A DNA stretch of 44,113 nucleotides from Dehalococcoidia bacterium (GTDB lineage: Bacteria > Chloroflexota > Dehalococcoidia > SHYM01): assembly GCA_009692805.1 (NCBI GenBank), contig SHYM01000003.1, positions 1 to 44,113 on the forward strand, given 5' to 3'. The translations under genes and the position numbers were made by a program. Positions 33,355 to 41,986 of this stretch are shown piece by piece. How positions within the stretch are numbered: position 1 is the stretch's first letter; each line of letters opens with the position of its first letter. The notes beneath the pieces were generated by a model that did no database searches, was not told the origin of the DNA, and saw only the letters and a list, made by a program, of their open reading frames with translations.

Positions 33355-33987
33355 TTAGCGGGAGTAGTAGGCGACGATGGCCTGATCGTTGATCTTGGAG
33401 GCGATCTCATCGCGCCCGGGCAGCTTCAGCACCTTGCCGGTGAGGCGCTGCAAGTCCAGGCTCAACCAAGCTGGTATCTGCTTGCTCTTGGCCTCTCGGG
33501 CTATCTGCTTGTAGTGCTCCAGCTTGGTGCTGCCTTCTTTCCAGGCGATGACGTCGCCGACCTTGACTGAGCGAGATGGGATATCGCACTTGCGCTCGTT
33601 GACGGTGAAGAACCCGTGGCTGACTAGCTGCCGCGCCTGGGGGCGGGAGTCGGCGAAGCCGAGCCGGAAGACCACGTTGTCCAACCTGCGCTCCAGCAGC
33701 TCGAGCATCAGCTCTCCGGTGATCCCGGGCTTGCGGAGGGCCTCGGCGAAGTAGTTGCGGAACTGCCGCTCCAAGACGCCGTAGGAGAAGCGCGCCTTCT
33801 GTTTCTCCTTCAGCTGAAGGCCGCGTTCTGATACCCTGCGACGCCTCCGGCTGCCGCCATGATCCCCGGGAGGGGTCCCGCGGCGGTCCACCGCGCACTT
33901 GGGGGTGAAGCAGCGGTCGCCCTTGAGGAAGAGCTTTTCACCCACTCGGCGACAGAGGCGACATTCAGGACCGATGTAGCGAGCCAT
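33355..33987 (-). CDS. rpsD: 30S ribosomal protein S4, zinc-binding form
   Basis: S4 is a primary 16S rRNA binder that starts 30S assembly, and in several bacteria it represses the alpha operon. The 210 residues have an N-terminal zinc site C9-x2-C12...C26-x4-C31 and the S4 RNA-binding domain ('[20 protein letters not shown]'), with the expected end '[12 protein letters not shown]'. GAGGAG precedes the ATG. A perfect 9-bp hairpin lies in the 73-bp gap upstream, a possible control site. Confidence 0.97.
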   Translation of the reverse strand: MARYIGPECRLCRRVGEKLFLKGDRCFTPKCAVDRRGTPPGDHGGSRRRRRVSERGLQLKEKQKARFSYGVLERQFRNYFAEALRKPGITGELMLELLERRLDNVVFRLGFADSRPQARQLVSHGFFTVNERKCDIPSRSVKVGDVIAWKEGSTKLEHYKQIAREAKSKQIPAWLSLDLQRLTGKVLKLPGRDEIASKINDQAIVAYYSR

Positions 33988-34004
33988 TGGTTCTCCTCAC
34001 TGGG

Positions 34005-34025
34005 GCCGGCGGGTGTCCCGCCGGC
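34005..34025 (-). promoter_or_regulatory. Perfect stem-loop between rpsK and rpsD
   Basis: Arms GCCGGCGGG and CCCGCCGGC (9 bp) flank a 3-nt loop, 17 nt before the rpsD start codon on the minus strand and just ahead of its ribosome site. There is no T-run, so it is unlikely to end transcription. It could be an S4 feedback site, an RNA processing site, or a dispersed palindrome. Confidence 0.5.
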
Positions 34026-34060
34026 GATAAGGGTCGATCGTATCAATCACCCGGCGGCCA

Positions 34061-34450
34061 CTACACCCGGCGCCGCTTGCGCGGGCGGCAGCCGTTGTGG
34101 GGTATGGGGGTGACATCGCGGATGCTGTTGACGAAGAGCCCGGCGGACTGCAAGGCGCGGATGGCGGCCTCCCGTCCGCTGCCTGGCCCTTTGACAAACA
34201 CGTCCACGTTACGCATGCCCTGCTCCTGAGCGCGCCGGCCGGCGGTCTCCCCGGCCATCTGCGCGGCATAGGGAGTGCCCTTGCGCGACCCTTTGAAGCC
34301 CGCCGCCCCGGCGCTGCCCCAGGCGACGACGTTGCCCAGAGGATCGGTCAGCGTCACCAGGGTGTTGTTGAACGTGGACTGCACATAAGCCCGCCCCGAA
34401 GGGATAGACTTTTTTTCACGACGCTTGGTCTTGCCTGCTCGCTTCGCCAT
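34061..34450 (-). CDS. rpsK: 30S ribosomal protein S11
   Basis: S11 lies on the 30S platform and helps shape the mRNA path. The 129 residues have '[20 protein letters not shown]', '[20 protein letters not shown]', '[20 protein letters not shown]' and the end '[18 protein letters not shown]', all family hallmarks. GAGGAG precedes the ATG. It follows rpsM by 43 bp, a gap with a weaker G/C hairpin. Confidence 0.97.
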   Translation of the reverse strand: MAKRAGKTKRREKKSIPSGRAYVQSTFNNTLVTLTDPLGNVVAWGSAGAAGFKGSRKGTPYAAQMAGETAGRRAQEQGMRNVDVFVKGPGSGREAAIRALQSAGLFVNSIRDVTPIPHNGCRPRKRRRV

Positions 34451-34493
34451 CCTCGCTCCTCAAGCCGGGGTCTGGCCCCAGCCCTCGTGCCCC

Positions 34494-34877
34494 TTACTTC
34501 TTGGCCGCCACTCGGCGCCTTCCGGCCACGGTCTTGCGGACCCCCTTCTTGGTGCGGGCGTTGGTGCGCGTGCGTTGCCCACGCGAGGGCAAGCCCCGCC
34601 GGTGGCGGACCCCACGGTAGCAGCCGATGTCGATGAGTCTCTTGATGTTCTGGCCGATCTCACGGCGCAGGTCGCCCTCCACCCGGTACTCGCGGTCGAT
34701 AATCCCCCGCATGCGGGCGACCTCGTCCTCTGTCAGGTCCCGGACTCGCTTATCGGGATCGACACGCGCCTGGTACAGTATAGCCCTGCCGTTGGAGGCG
34801 CCGATGCCGAAGATGTAGCGGATCCCCACGTCCACGCGCTTGTTGTTGGGGAGGTCGACCCCGCCGATCCTTGCCAT
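34494..34877 (-). CDS. rpsM: 30S ribosomal protein S13
   Basis: S13 forms intersubunit bridges in the 30S head and contacts P-site tRNA. The 127 residues have '[20 protein letters not shown]', '[20 protein letters not shown]', '[20 protein letters not shown]' and '[14 protein letters not shown]' near the basic end. GGAGAG lies 4 nt before the ATG. It follows rpmJ by 9 bp in the standard infA-rpmJ-rpsM-rpsK order. Confidence 0.97.
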   Translation of the reverse strand: MARIGGVDLPNNKRVDVGIRYIFGIGASNGRAILYQARVDPDKRVRDLTEDEVARMRGIIDREYRVEGDLRREIGQNIKRLIDIGCYRGVRHRRGLPSRGQRTRTNARTKKGVRKTVAGRRRVAAKK

Positions 34878-34886
34878 AGCTCTCTC

Positions 34887-35000
34887 CTAACCCTGGCGCT
34901 GCTTGTGCTTGGGGTTTTCGCAGATCACCCGCACCACGCCCTCGCGGCGGATGACCTTGCACTTTTCACAGCGTGGCTTCACCGCCGCGCGCACCTTCAT
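34887..35000 (-). CDS. rpmJ: 50S ribosomal protein L36, zinc-binding form
   Basis: This gene is too short for the ORF track. ATG at 35000 to TAG at 34887 encodes 37 residues, '[20 protein letters not shown]' onward to '[11 protein letters not shown]', matching L36 almost residue for residue. The zinc ligands C11, C14, C27 and H32 are present. It lies between infA and rpsM in the universal order. L36 binds 23S rRNA late in assembly. Confidence 0.96.
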   Translation of the reverse strand: MKVRAAVKPRCEKCKVIRREGVVRVICENPKHKQRQG

Positions 35001-35038
35001 GCCAGGGACCTCTTTCAGCCGCCCGACTCGGGCCGGCG

Positions 35039-35257
35039 TTACTTGAACCGATAGGTGATACGCCCTCGGGCTAGGTCGTAGGGGGACAGCTCGACCAGGA
35101 CCCGGTCGCCGAGCAATATCTTGATGAAATTCTGCCGCATCTTCCCGGAGACGTGGGCTAACACCCGATGCCCGTTGGCCAGCTCTATCCGGAACATGGC
35201 GTTGGGCAGGGGCTCCGTCACCTTCCCCTCCACCTCGATAGAGTCTTTTTTAGGCAT
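35039..35257 (-). CDS. infA: Translation initiation factor IF-1
   Basis: IF-1 blocks the A site during 30S initiation. ATG 35257 gives exactly 72 residues ([20 protein letters not shown]...), the family length, with GAGGTGAGG upstream; the ten extra track residues are not family-like. The OB-fold hallmarks '[20 protein letters not shown]' and the end '[12 protein letters not shown]' are present. It follows map by about 50 bp. Confidence 0.97.
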   Translation of the reverse strand: MPKKDSIEVEGKVTEPLPNAMFRIELANGHRVLAHVSGKMRQNFIKILLGDRVLVELSPYDLARGRITYRFK

Positions 35258-35306
35258 ATACCTCACCTCTGCGGGAGTCGGCACCAAAGCTACATGTTAA
35301 CACGCC

Positions 35307-36125
35307 TTAGGCGCTACTGCCACGGGAGACCCCGCTGGACAGCCCCCACGCGTGCGCCCAGATGTCCTCGGTGCCGACCAGCTTGGTCAGCACCTCCGCG
35401 TGGTCTTGGTGGATGGCGATGGTGTGCTCGAAGTGGGCCGAGAGGCTGCCGTCAGCAGTGGAGACGGTCCACTGGTCGGCCCCCACCGTGGTGTGCCAGT
35501 CGCCCAGGTTCACCATGGGCTCGATCGCCAGGCACATGCCCGGCACCAGCCGCAGCCCGCGTCCGGGGACGCCGTAGTTGGGGACTTGGGGCTCCTCGTG
35601 CATCTGGCGGCCGATGCCGTGCCCCACGTACTCGCGCACCACGGAGTAGCCCCGGGACTCCACGTGCTCCTGGATGGCGGCGCCGATATCGCCCAGGCGG
35701 GCGCCGGCGCGGGCCCGCTGAATGCCCACCTCTAGGGAGCCCCGTGTCACTTCTATGAGCTGCCGCGCCTCCTGGCTAATCTTGCCCAGGCCCACGGTGA
35801 CGGCCCCGTCGCCCTGCCAGCCCTGGTAGATGGCGCCCACGTCCAGAGAGACGACGTCTCCCTCCCTCAGCACCCGCTCGCCAGGGATACCGTGGACGAT
35901 CTCCTCGTTGACGCTGACGCAGATGCTGGCGGGGTATCCCTTATAGCCCAGGAAAGACGGCGTAGCGCCGCGGCTGCGTATCTCCCGCTCGGCGATGTCG
36001 TCCAGCTCAGCGGTGCGCATCCCCGGCCGCAGGGAGCTGACGAGGGTGGCGATGGTGGCGGCCACGACCTGGCCCGCCTGACGCATTAGCGCCAGCTCCT
36101 CCGGCGACTTGATAGTGATAGCCAT
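35307..36125 (-). CDS. map: Methionine aminopeptidase, type I
   Basis: Map removes the initiator methionine from new proteins. The 272 residues have the metal-binding Asp, His and Glu ligands in 'VVSLDVGAIYQGWQGDGAVT', 'GHGIGRQMHEEPQVPNYG', 'LVPGMCLAIEPM' and 'DGSLSAHFEHTIAI', with substrate His in 'VNEEIVHGIPG'. There is no N-terminal zinc extension, so it is the short type Ia form. A Ser-rich tail of about 20 residues follows. It lies 3 bp after adk and before infA, a common bacterial arrangement. Confidence 0.97.
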   Translation of the reverse strand: MAITIKSPEELALMRQAGQVVAATIATLVSSLRPGMRTAELDDIAEREIRSRGATPSFLGYKGYPASICVSVNEEIVHGIPGERVLREGDVVSLDVGAIYQGWQGDGAVTVGLGKISQEARQLIEVTRGSLEVGIQRARAGARLGDIGAAIQEHVESRGYSVVREYVGHGIGRQMHEEPQVPNYGVPGRGLRLVPGMCLAIEPMVNLGDWHTTVGADQWTVSTADGSLSAHFEHTIAIHQDHAEVLTKLVGTEDIWAHAWGLSSGVSRGSSA

Positions 36126-36128
36126 CGC

Positions 36129-36806
36129 CTAGCCCTTCCTCGCGGCGGGTCGCGCCGGGGAGCCATGGCCTAGGGCGTGGAGCAGTCGCTGCCTGACTTC
36201 CTGGACACTCCCCTCGCCCTCCACGGTAAAGAGCTTGTGAGCGCCCCGGTAATAGTCAACCAGCGGGACGGTCTGCTGGGAATAGACCTCCAGGCGCCGG
36301 CGGGCCGTATCCCGGGAGTCGTCGGACCGCTGGTAGAGCTCGCCCCCGTCCTGGTCGCAGCGGCCAGCCACCCGAGGCGACGCGGTGACCTCGTGGTAGA
36401 GGGTCTGGCAGAGACGGCAGACCCAGCGGCCGCCCAGGCGCCGCAGCAGCTCCTCCTCCGAGACCTGGATGTACAGCGCCTTGTCCACCCCCTCGCCGCG
36501 CGGGGCCAGGGCTGCGTCCAGGGCCTGGGCCTGGGCCAGGGTGCGAGGGAACCCGTCCAGGATATAGCCCTGGGAGCAATCGGCCTGGGCGATACGGTCC
36601 AGGAGCATCCTTATGGTTATCGCGTCTGGCACCAGCTCGCCCTTCTCCATGTACCCCCGGGCCAGCTTCCCCAGCTCGCTGCCCCTGGCTTGGTGCTCCC
36701 GGAACAGGTCGCCGGTGGCCACATGGGGCGCCTGGAGCTCGTCGGCCAGGGCCTTGGCCTGAGTGCCCTTCCCGGAGCCCGGGGCACCGAGGAGGATGAT
36801 GCGCAG
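36129..36806 (-). CDS. adk: Adenylate kinase, apparently starting at CTG
   Basis: Adk interconverts AMP+ATP and two ADP. The track begins at an internal GTG and so misses the P-loop. The open frame upstream encodes the family N-terminus [CTG]-RIILLGAPGSGKGTQAKAL, with Walker A GAPGSGKGT. The codon in the expected Met place is CTG (36806), and no in-frame ATG/GTG/TTG occurs earlier after the secY stop 14 nt away. GGGGCGGGG lies just upstream. From CTG there are 225 residues, normal for the long form. The lid carries a zinc site of C-x2-C...C-x2-D type ('CRLCQTLYHEV' and 'RCDQDGG'), as in Bacillus Adk. A sequencing error (ATG to CTG) is the alternative. Confidence 0.9.
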   Translation of the reverse strand: MRIILLGAPGSGKGTQAKALADELQAPHVATGDLFREHQARGSELGKLARGYMEKGELVPDAITIRMLLDRIAQADCSQGYILDGFPRTLAQAQALDAALAPRGEGVDKALYIQVSEEELLRRLGGRWVCRLCQTLYHEVTASPRVAGRCDQDGGELYQRSDDSRDTARRRLEVYSQQTVPLVDYYRGAHKLFTVEGEGSVQEVRQRLLHALGHGSPARPAARKG

Positions 36807-36820
36807 GGACGTCCCCGCCC

Positions 36821-38149
36821 CTATTTCAGGAATCCTTCGTAGTTGCGCATGAGCAGCTGGGCCTCCAGCTGGCGCATGCTGTCCAGCACCACGCCCACCA
36901 CAATCAGGAGCGCGGTGCTGCTGATGGCCTGGGCCCCAGCGCTCAAGCCGGCGCCGGGCAATAACAGCCCTATCAGATAGGGGGCGACGGCCACCAAGCC
37001 CAGGAACACGGCGCCGGCCCAGGTGATGCGGGTGATGACGCGGAGCAGGTAGTCCTGGGTCGGTTTCCCTGGTCGGATGCCGGGTACAAACCCCCCCTGC
37101 TTTTGCAGAGTATCAGCCAGGTTCTGCTGTTGGAAGATTACCATGGTATAGAAGAAGGTAAACGCCACCACCATGAAGAAGTACAGCGCCCAGTAGAGCC
37201 AGTTGGTGACGCTGAACAGGTCCCTGATGGTGTTGGCCAAGGAGGAGCCGGGGAAGTAGCTGGCCACGGTGAAGGGCAGGATCAGGATGGAGATGGCGAA
37301 GATGAGGGGGATCATACCGGCGGAGTTGACCCGCAGGGGGATGAAGCTGGAGCCAGCCTGGCGGTACATGCGCCCCCCTCGAAAGAGGCTGCGGGAGTAC
37401 TGGACCGGCACCCGCCGCACCGCCTCCTGGAAGAAGACGATGGCGAAGACCAGCAAGACAGCCACACCGCCCACGGTAAGGATCCTGAAGACTGGGTTTC
37501 CCGACAGGAAGGAGCCGCCCACCACCGTGGGTATGCTGGCTACAATGCCGCCGAAGATGATGATGGAGACGCCGTTGCCAATGCCGTTTTCGGTGATGAG
37601 CTCACCGAGCCATACCAGGAAGAGGGTGCCCGCCGTCATCGCCACCAGCATCGCCAGGGTGGGCAGCAGGTTGGGGCCGCTGAAGCCGAAGTTGCTGATG
37701 GCGCCCTGGTTCTGGAGCAGCACCAGCTGGCCGTAGCCCTGGCCGAAGGCCAGCGGCACCGTGAGCCAGTGGGTGTAGCGATTGAGCCGCAGGCGGCCCT
37801 GCTCTCCCTCTTTGGATATCTCCTGGAGCTTGGGTATCACGGGCACCAGCAGCTGGAGGACGATGGAGGCGGTGATGTAGGGATACACGCCCAATGAGGC
37901 TATGCTGAGGTTCTGCAGGGCGCCGCCGCTGAACAGGCTCAGGGTGCCCAGGAGGACATTGTTCTGAAAGATCCGGTCCAGCTGGTCGAAATCCACTCCC
38001 GGCACCGGCACGTGGGCCACGAAGCGGAACACCACCAGGAGCCCGAAGGTGAAGAGCAGCTTCCGGCGCAGGTCCGGCTGCCTGAATGAATCTATGACCG
38101 CCTGGAGCAGCTTAGGCCGGGTGGCTTCCGCTGCCGTTGCTTGACGCAT
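36821..38149 (-). CDS. secY: Preprotein translocase channel subunit SecY
   Basis: SecY is the ten-helix membrane pore of the Sec pathway. The 442 residues contain 'QAVIDSFRQPDLRRKLLFTF' leading into helix 1, the plug-region 'LSLFSGGALQNLSIASLGVY', 'SISKEGEQGR'-type cytosolic loop 'LQEISKEGEQGRLRLNRYTH', and 'QQNLADTLQKQGGFVPGIRP'. The ATG start overlaps the rplO end by 38 nt; no later start is available before helix 1. It is followed by adk and map, as in most bacteria. Confidence 0.97.
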   Translation of the reverse strand: MRQATAAEATRPKLLQAVIDSFRQPDLRRKLLFTFGLLVVFRFVAHVPVPGVDFDQLDRIFQNNVLLGTLSLFSGGALQNLSIASLGVYPYITASIVLQLLVPVIPKLQEISKEGEQGRLRLNRYTHWLTVPLAFGQGYGQLVLLQNQGAISNFGFSGPNLLPTLAMLVAMTAGTLFLVWLGELITENGIGNGVSIIIFGGIVASIPTVVGGSFLSGNPVFRILTVGGVAVLLVFAIVFFQEAVRRVPVQYSRSLFRGGRMYRQAGSSFIPLRVNSAGMIPLIFAISILILPFTVASYFPGSSLANTIRDLFSVTNWLYWALYFFMVVAFTFFYTMVIFQQQNLADTLQKQGGFVPGIRPGKPTQDYLLRVITRITWAGAVFLGLVAVAPYLIGLLLPGAGLSAGAQAISSTALLIVVGVVLDSMRQLEAQLLMRNYEGFLK

Positions 38150-38591
38150 CCTTCAACTCTTCTACTCTGCCTCCCGCCGCCTCGATCTTGGCCCTCGCGG
38201 ACTGGGAGAAGCGATGGGCCTTCACCACCACGGGATGGGACAGGTCGCCCTGCCCCAACACCTTCACGGGCAGATTTCGTCGGATAAGGCGGGCGGCCCG
38301 CAGCACGGCCAGGGTCACATCGGTGCCCGCCGGGAAACGGTCTAGCTGCCCCACGTTGACCACCTCGTACTCCACCCGAAACGGGTTGCTGAAGCCCCGC
38401 CGGAAGGGTAGCCGGTGGACGATGGTCGTCTGGCCGCCCTCGAAGGTGCCGCCCTTGGCCCCGCCGCTGCGGGACTTTTGGCCTTTAAGGCCGCGGCCGC
38501 TATAGGTGCCGCGCCCGCTGCCGTCGCCGCGGCCGACGCGACGGCGCCGATGGTGGGAGCCGGGGGCAGGGCTTAGCTGGTCTTGTCTCAT
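38112..38591 (-). CDS. rplO: 50S ribosomal protein L15
   Basis: L15 is a late-assembly 23S rRNA binder. The 159 residues have the basic glycine-rich N-terminus ('RRVGRGDGSGRGTYSGRGLK', 'KSRSGGAKGGTFEGGQTTI') and the C-terminal domain ending 'ARAKIEAAGGRVEELKDASS'. About 10 residues of Ser/Gly-rich tail extend past the usual end and produce the 38-nt overlap with secY. It overlaps rpmD by 4 nt. Confidence 0.96.
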   Translation of the reverse strand: MRQDQLSPAPGSHHRRRRVGRGDGSGRGTYSGRGLKGQKSRSGGAKGGTFEGGQTTIVHRLPFRRGFSNPFRVEYEVVNVGQLDRFPAGTDVTLAVLRAARLIRRNLPVKVLGQGDLSHPVVVKAHRFSQSARAKIEAAGGRVEELKDASSNGSGSHPA

Positions 38592-38791
38592 GCCAACTCC
38601 GTCGAACTGTCCGCTAGCTCTTCCACCCGCACCAGGTGGCGGACCTTCACCACCGTACCTCGTACCACGGGGTTATCGGGCAGCTGAACCGTTTGCTGGA
38701 GCCGGCGTAGCCCCAGGGAGCGTACCGCGGCCCGCTGGTCCCGGGGATACCCGATGCCGCTGCGGGTCCAGGTGATGCGCAGCTGGCCCAT
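38588..38791 (-). CDS. rpmD: 50S ribosomal protein L30
   Basis: The 67 residues match L30: 'LRITWTRSGIGYPRDQRAAV', 'SLGLRRLQQTVQLPDNPVVR' and 'GTVVKVRHLVRVEE'. This small protein sits near the 5S rRNA region. It starts directly after the rpsE stop and overlaps rplO by 4 nt, the standard rpsE-rpmD-rplO order. Confidence 0.95.
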   Translation of the reverse strand: MGQLRITWTRSGIGYPRDQRAAVRSLGLRRLQQTVQLPDNPVVRGTVVKVRHLVRVEELADSSTELA

Positions 38792-39358
38792 CTAGCGCGC
38801 CCCTGGATTCGTCGGCGCCTCGGCTGGGGGCTTGATCAGGGCCTCCGCGGGGGCAGAGGGCCTGGCCTTGCGCCGCGCCGCCAGTAACACCGGGTCTTGC
38901 AGCTGGCTCAGCGCCTTCATGGTGCAGTGGACCACATTGGCCGCGTTGGAGCTGCCCAAAGACTTACTGACGATGTCGCGAATGCCGACCAGCTCGACCA
39001 CCGCGCGGACACCGCCGCCCGCTATGACGCCGGTACCGGGCTTGGCTGGCTTCAGCAGCACCCGGGCCGCGCCGAAGGTGGTCATCACCTGGTGATGGAT
39101 GGTGTGGCCTTTCAGCGTTACCGGCATCATGTGTTTCTTGGCCTTGGCGGTGGCCTTGCGGATCGCCTCGGGCACCTCACGCGCCTTGCCCAGGGCCGCT
39201 CCCACGTGCCCTTGGCCATCGCCCACCACGACCATAGCGGTGAAGCTGAACCGGCGGCCGCCCTTCACTACCTTGGCGACCCGGTTTATGAATACTACCT
39301 TGTCTTGCAGGGTCAGGTCCTGGGGCTCCGCTCGCTGACGTGGCTGGCGGGATTGCAT
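38792..39358 (-). CDS. rpsE: 30S ribosomal protein S5
   Basis: S5 supports decoding accuracy and mRNA unwinding at the 30S entry channel. The 188 residues have '[20 protein letters not shown]', '[20 protein letters not shown]', '[20 protein letters not shown]' and '[20 protein letters not shown]'. A Pro/Ala-rich C-terminal tail of about 20 residues follows. Its start overlaps the rplR stop by one base (TAATG). Confidence 0.97.
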   Translation of the reverse strand: MQSRQPRQRAEPQDLTLQDKVVFINRVAKVVKGGRRFSFTAMVVVGDGQGHVGAALGKAREVPEAIRKATAKAKKHMMPVTLKGHTIHHQVMTTFGAARVLLKPAKPGTGVIAGGGVRAVVELVGIRDIVSKSLGSSNAANVVHCTMKALSQLQDPVLLAARRKARPSAPAEALIKPPAEAPTNPGAR

Positions 39359-39729
39359 TAGAACTCTAGACCCCCTTCTCTCGCCGCTTCGGCCACCGCC
39401 TTGACGCGGCCATGGTATTTGTATCCGCCGCGGTCGAAGACCACGCGGCTGAGGCCTTGCTCCTTGGCGCGCTGGGCTATCAGGACGCCAACCTGGCGTG
39501 CGGCCTCCAGCTTGCTCTTTCCCGTCAGTTGCTGGCGCAGGGCTGGCTCCAGGGAGGAGGCGGCCGCCAGGGTATGGCCCCGGCTATCGTCGATGATCTG
39601 AGCGGCCACCTGGCGCAGGCTGCGGAAGACGCTCAGCCGGGGCCGGGCGCTGCTGCCCGTCACCCGCTTCCGCACCCGCAGGTGGCGCAGTTGACGCATT
39701 TCCCTGGCATCCTTGGCTCTGGCGACCAC
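39358..39729 (-). CDS. rplR: 50S ribosomal protein L18
   Basis: L18 binds 5S rRNA and joins it to the 50S subunit. The 123 residues have '[20 protein letters not shown]', '[20 protein letters not shown]', '[20 protein letters not shown]' and the end '[20 protein letters not shown]'. The start is ATG or GTG a little into the frame; the track start is acceptable. It follows rplF by 10 bp and overlaps rpsE by one base. Confidence 0.96.
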   Translation of the reverse strand: MVARAKDAREMRQLRHLRVRKRVTGSSARPRLSVFRSLRQVAAQIIDDSRGHTLAAASSLEPALRQQLTGKSKLEAARQVGVLIAQRAKEQGLSRVVFDRGGYKYHGRVKAVAEAAREGGLEF

Positions 39730-39739
39730 TAGCTGCTCC

Positions 39740-40285
39740 TTAGGCTTTCTTGACCACGGCCTTGCCGGCCTTACGCCGGACCCGTTCGCCGGCGTAGGTG
39801 ATACCTTTGGCCTTGTAGGGGTCGGGCGGCCTTACCGCGCGGATGAGGGCGGCGGTCTGGCCCACGGCCTGCTTGTCCGCCCCGCTGACCACCAGATGGA
39901 TGCCTGCCTCCACGTCCACCTGGATGCCGGGCGGAGGGGAGACCACTACGGGGTGGCTGAAACCCACCGCGATGCTCAGCTTATCGCCCACCTTCTGGGC
40001 CCGGTAGCCGACACCGCTGATCTCCAACTCCCGCCGGAATCCCTGGGTTACCCCCAGCACCATGTTGTTGAGGAGGCTCCGGCTGAGCCCGTGCAGGGCC
40101 CGGTACACCCGGCCCTCGCCCAGCCGTTCCACTCGCAGCACGCCATCGTCTTGGCGGATGCTGACCTCGGGACGGAAGGCGCGGCTCAGGGTGCCCCGGG
40201 GGCCCTTGACGGTTACCGTCTGGCCCTGGATCTGCACCTCTACGCCCTTGGGGACACTCACCGGTTGCTTGCCGATCCGCGACAT
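39740..40285 (-). CDS. rplF: 50S ribosomal protein L6
   Basis: L6 lies near the sarcin-ricin loop, where elongation factors bind. The 181 residues have '[20 protein letters not shown]' at the start, the internal duplication typical of L6, and the C-terminal signature '[20 protein letters not shown]'. It follows rpsH by 13 bp and precedes rplR, the standard spc order. Confidence 0.97.
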   Translation of the reverse strand: MSRIGKQPVSVPKGVEVQIQGQTVTVKGPRGTLSRAFRPEVSIRQDDGVLRVERLGEGRVYRALHGLSRSLLNNMVLGVTQGFRRELEISGVGYRAQKVGDKLSIAVGFSHPVVVSPPPGIQVDVEAGIHLVVSGADKQAVGQTAALIRAVRPPDPYKAKGITYAGERVRRKAGKAVVKKA

Positions 40286-40298
40286 AAAAAGCTACACC

Positions 40299-40694
40299 TC
40301 ACCACACGTAGCAGAGCACCTCGCCGCCCAGGCCCTGCTTCCAGGCGTCCTGGCTGGTCATGATCCCCTTGGGGGTGGAGATGATGGCTAGGCCCAGGCC
40401 TCGGTAGGCCCGCCGCAGGTCATTGCGGCGGGCGTAGATGCGCAGCCCGGGCTTGCTCACTCGACGCAACCCCAGGATGGCGGGCTCGCGCTTGCCCAGG
40501 TAGCGCAACCGAATCCGCAGCACAGGCGGGGCGGCGCGGTCCCTCACCACCTCGAAGTCCTCGATGAACCCCTCGTTTTTGAGGACCTGCAGCAGCGGAA
40601 TTTTAAGTTTGGAGGAGGGCACTCTGAGGTCCTCCTTCCGCATGGCCACGGCGTTGCGGAGGCGAGTCAACATATCAGAGATGGGGTCGGTCAT
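40299..40694 (-). CDS. rpsH: 30S ribosomal protein S8
   Basis: S8 is a primary binder of the central 16S domain and, in E. coli, the translational repressor of the spc operon. ATG 40694 (MTDPISDMLTRLRNAVAMR) is the family start and gives 131 residues. A TTG at 40706 with AGGAG close by and an ATG at 40697 are alternatives. The C-terminal signature 'YRGLGLAIISTPKGIMTSQD' and end 'GGEVLCYVW' are present. Confidence 0.97.
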   Translation of the reverse strand: MTDPISDMLTRLRNAVAMRKEDLRVPSSKLKIPLLQVLKNEGFIEDFEVVRDRAAPPVLRIRLRYLGKREPAILGLRRVSKPGLRIYARRNDLRRAYRGLGLAIISTPKGIMTSQDAWKQGLGGEVLCYVW

Positions 40695-40722
40695 CATACC
40701 TTGCAAACGCTCCTCTGCACCA

Positions 40723-40908
40723 TCACCAACTCGCCTTGCGGACCCCTGGGAGTTCGCCCACTAGGGCCCGCTGCCGGAAACAGATGCGGCAGAGGCCGAA
40801 CTTGCGCATGTAGCCCCGGGAACGGCCGCATAGCTGGCAGCGGTGGTGCATGCGTACCGCGAACCTGCGGGGCTTGTCCATGTTCACTATGTCTACGGTC
40901 TTGGCCAT
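40723..40908 (-). CDS. rpsN: 30S ribosomal protein S14, type Z (zinc-binding)
   Basis: The 61 residues are the short zinc form of S14, with C24-x2-C27 and C40-x2-C43 in '[20 protein letters not shown]' and the end 'LPGVRKASW'. S14 lies in the 30S head. Together with the zinc forms of S4 and L36 this shows a zinc-dependent (C+) ribosomal set with no C- paralogues in the window. It follows rplE by 10 bp. Confidence 0.97.
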   Translation of the reverse strand: MAKTVDIVNMDKPRRFAVRMHHRCQLCGRSRGYMRKFGLCRICFRQRALVGELPGVRKASW

Positions 40909-40918
40909 GGTCCCCTTC

Positions 40919-41659
40919 CTAAGCGCGGCTGAAGGGCAGGCCCAGCAGCTCCAGCAGCCGTTGGGCCTCGGGGTCGGTCCGGGCAGTGGTGACTATGGTC
41001 GCCTGAAAGCTCCGCACCTTATCGACCTTATCGTACTCGACCTCTGGGAACACAATCTGTTCCCGTATGCCCAGAGAGTAGTTGCCACGACCGTCGCAGG
41101 CCGACCGGGGCACCCCCCGGAAGTCCCGGATGCGGGCTAGGGCGACGTTGGTAAGCTTGTCGAAGAAGTCGTACATGCGGTTGCCCCGCAGGGTGACCAT
41201 CGCCCCGATGGGCATGCCTGCCCGGAGGTGGAAGTTGGCGATGGACTTCTTGGCGCGGGTAACCACCGGCTTCTGGCCGCTGATCGCGGTCAGCTCCGCC
41301 GTCAGCGCTTCCAGCGCTTTGGGGTTCTGGATGGCCTCCCCCAGCCCCACGTTGAGCACCACCTTCTCCAGCTTGGGGACCTGGAAGAGGTTCCGGTAGC
41401 CGAACTCTTTCATGAGCGCGGGGGCCACCTCCTGGCGGTAGCGCTCCCGCAGCCGTGAAGGCGGCGCCTTCGCCGCCTCTGGGATCTCGGCCCGGGGCCG
41501 GCCCGGGGCTCGGGCCTCGGCAGCCGGCGCCGTCCCCGGAGCCCGCGCCTTCCCCGACGCCCCCGCCTTGGGTGTGCGGCCGCCAGGCGGGGCTTGGGCG
41601 CCCTTAGCGGACGCAGCGGCCTTGGTGGCCTTGATGGGTGGGTTTTCCTTCTTCGCCAT
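40919..41659 (-). CDS. rplE: 50S ribosomal protein L5 with long N-terminal extension
   Basis: L5 binds 5S rRNA and contacts P-site tRNA. The core begins near '[20 protein letters not shown]' and runs to the end '[16 protein letters not shown]', with '[20 protein letters not shown]' and '[20 protein letters not shown]'. Ahead of it are about 68 extra residues rich in Ala, Pro, Lys and Gly, with no in-frame ATG/GTG/TTG that would shorten the protein, so the extension appears real. ATG 41659 has AGGCAGG 9 nt upstream; GTG 41665 is the alternative. Total 246 residues against the usual 180. Confidence 0.96.
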   Translation of the reverse strand: MAKKENPPIKATKAAASAKGAQAPPGGRTPKAGASGKARAPGTAPAAEARAPGRPRAEIPEAAKAPPSRLRERYRQEVAPALMKEFGYRNLFQVPKLEKVVLNVGLGEAIQNPKALEALTAELTAISGQKPVVTRAKKSIANFHLRAGMPIGAMVTLRGNRMYDFFDKLTNVALARIRDFRGVPRSACDGRGNYSLGIREQIVFPEVEYDKVDKVRSFQATIVTTARTDPEAQRLLELLGLPFSRA

Positions 41660-41673
41660 CTTCACAAACCTGC

Positions 41674-41985
41674 CTAGCCTACCTGCTCACCGGTGCGCCG
41701 GGCGACCCGCGCCTTCGTCCCGTCCGACAGGGTCGTAAAACCAACCCTAGTGGGTTCGCCGTTTACGAGTAGCATCACTTTGGAGACGTAGAGCGGCGCC
41801 TCTTTTTCCACGATCCCGCTCTGCCGCACGCCGGGCCGTGCCCGCTGGTGCCGCTTGACCAGATTCACTCCCTGGACGAGGAGTTTGCCATCGCGCGGGA
41901 AGGTGCGCAGCACCTTCCCGCTGCGGCCCCGGTCCTTCCCGGTGATGACCAGCACCGTGTCGTCCTTGCGGATCTTCAAGGCCAT
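41674..41985 (-). CDS. rplX: 50S ribosomal protein L24
   Basis: L24 is an assembly initiator at the 5' end of 23S rRNA, near the exit tunnel. The 103 residues have the KOW motif '[20 protein letters not shown]', '[20 protein letters not shown]' and '[12 protein letters not shown]', then a basic end. It follows rplN by one base and precedes rplE. Confidence 0.96.
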   Translation of the reverse strand: MALKIRKDDTVLVITGKDRGRSGKVLRTFPRDGKLLVQGVNLVKRHQRARPGVRQSGIVEKEAPLYVSKVMLLVNGEPTRVGFTTLSDGTKARVARRTGEQVG

Positions 41986-41986
41986 C

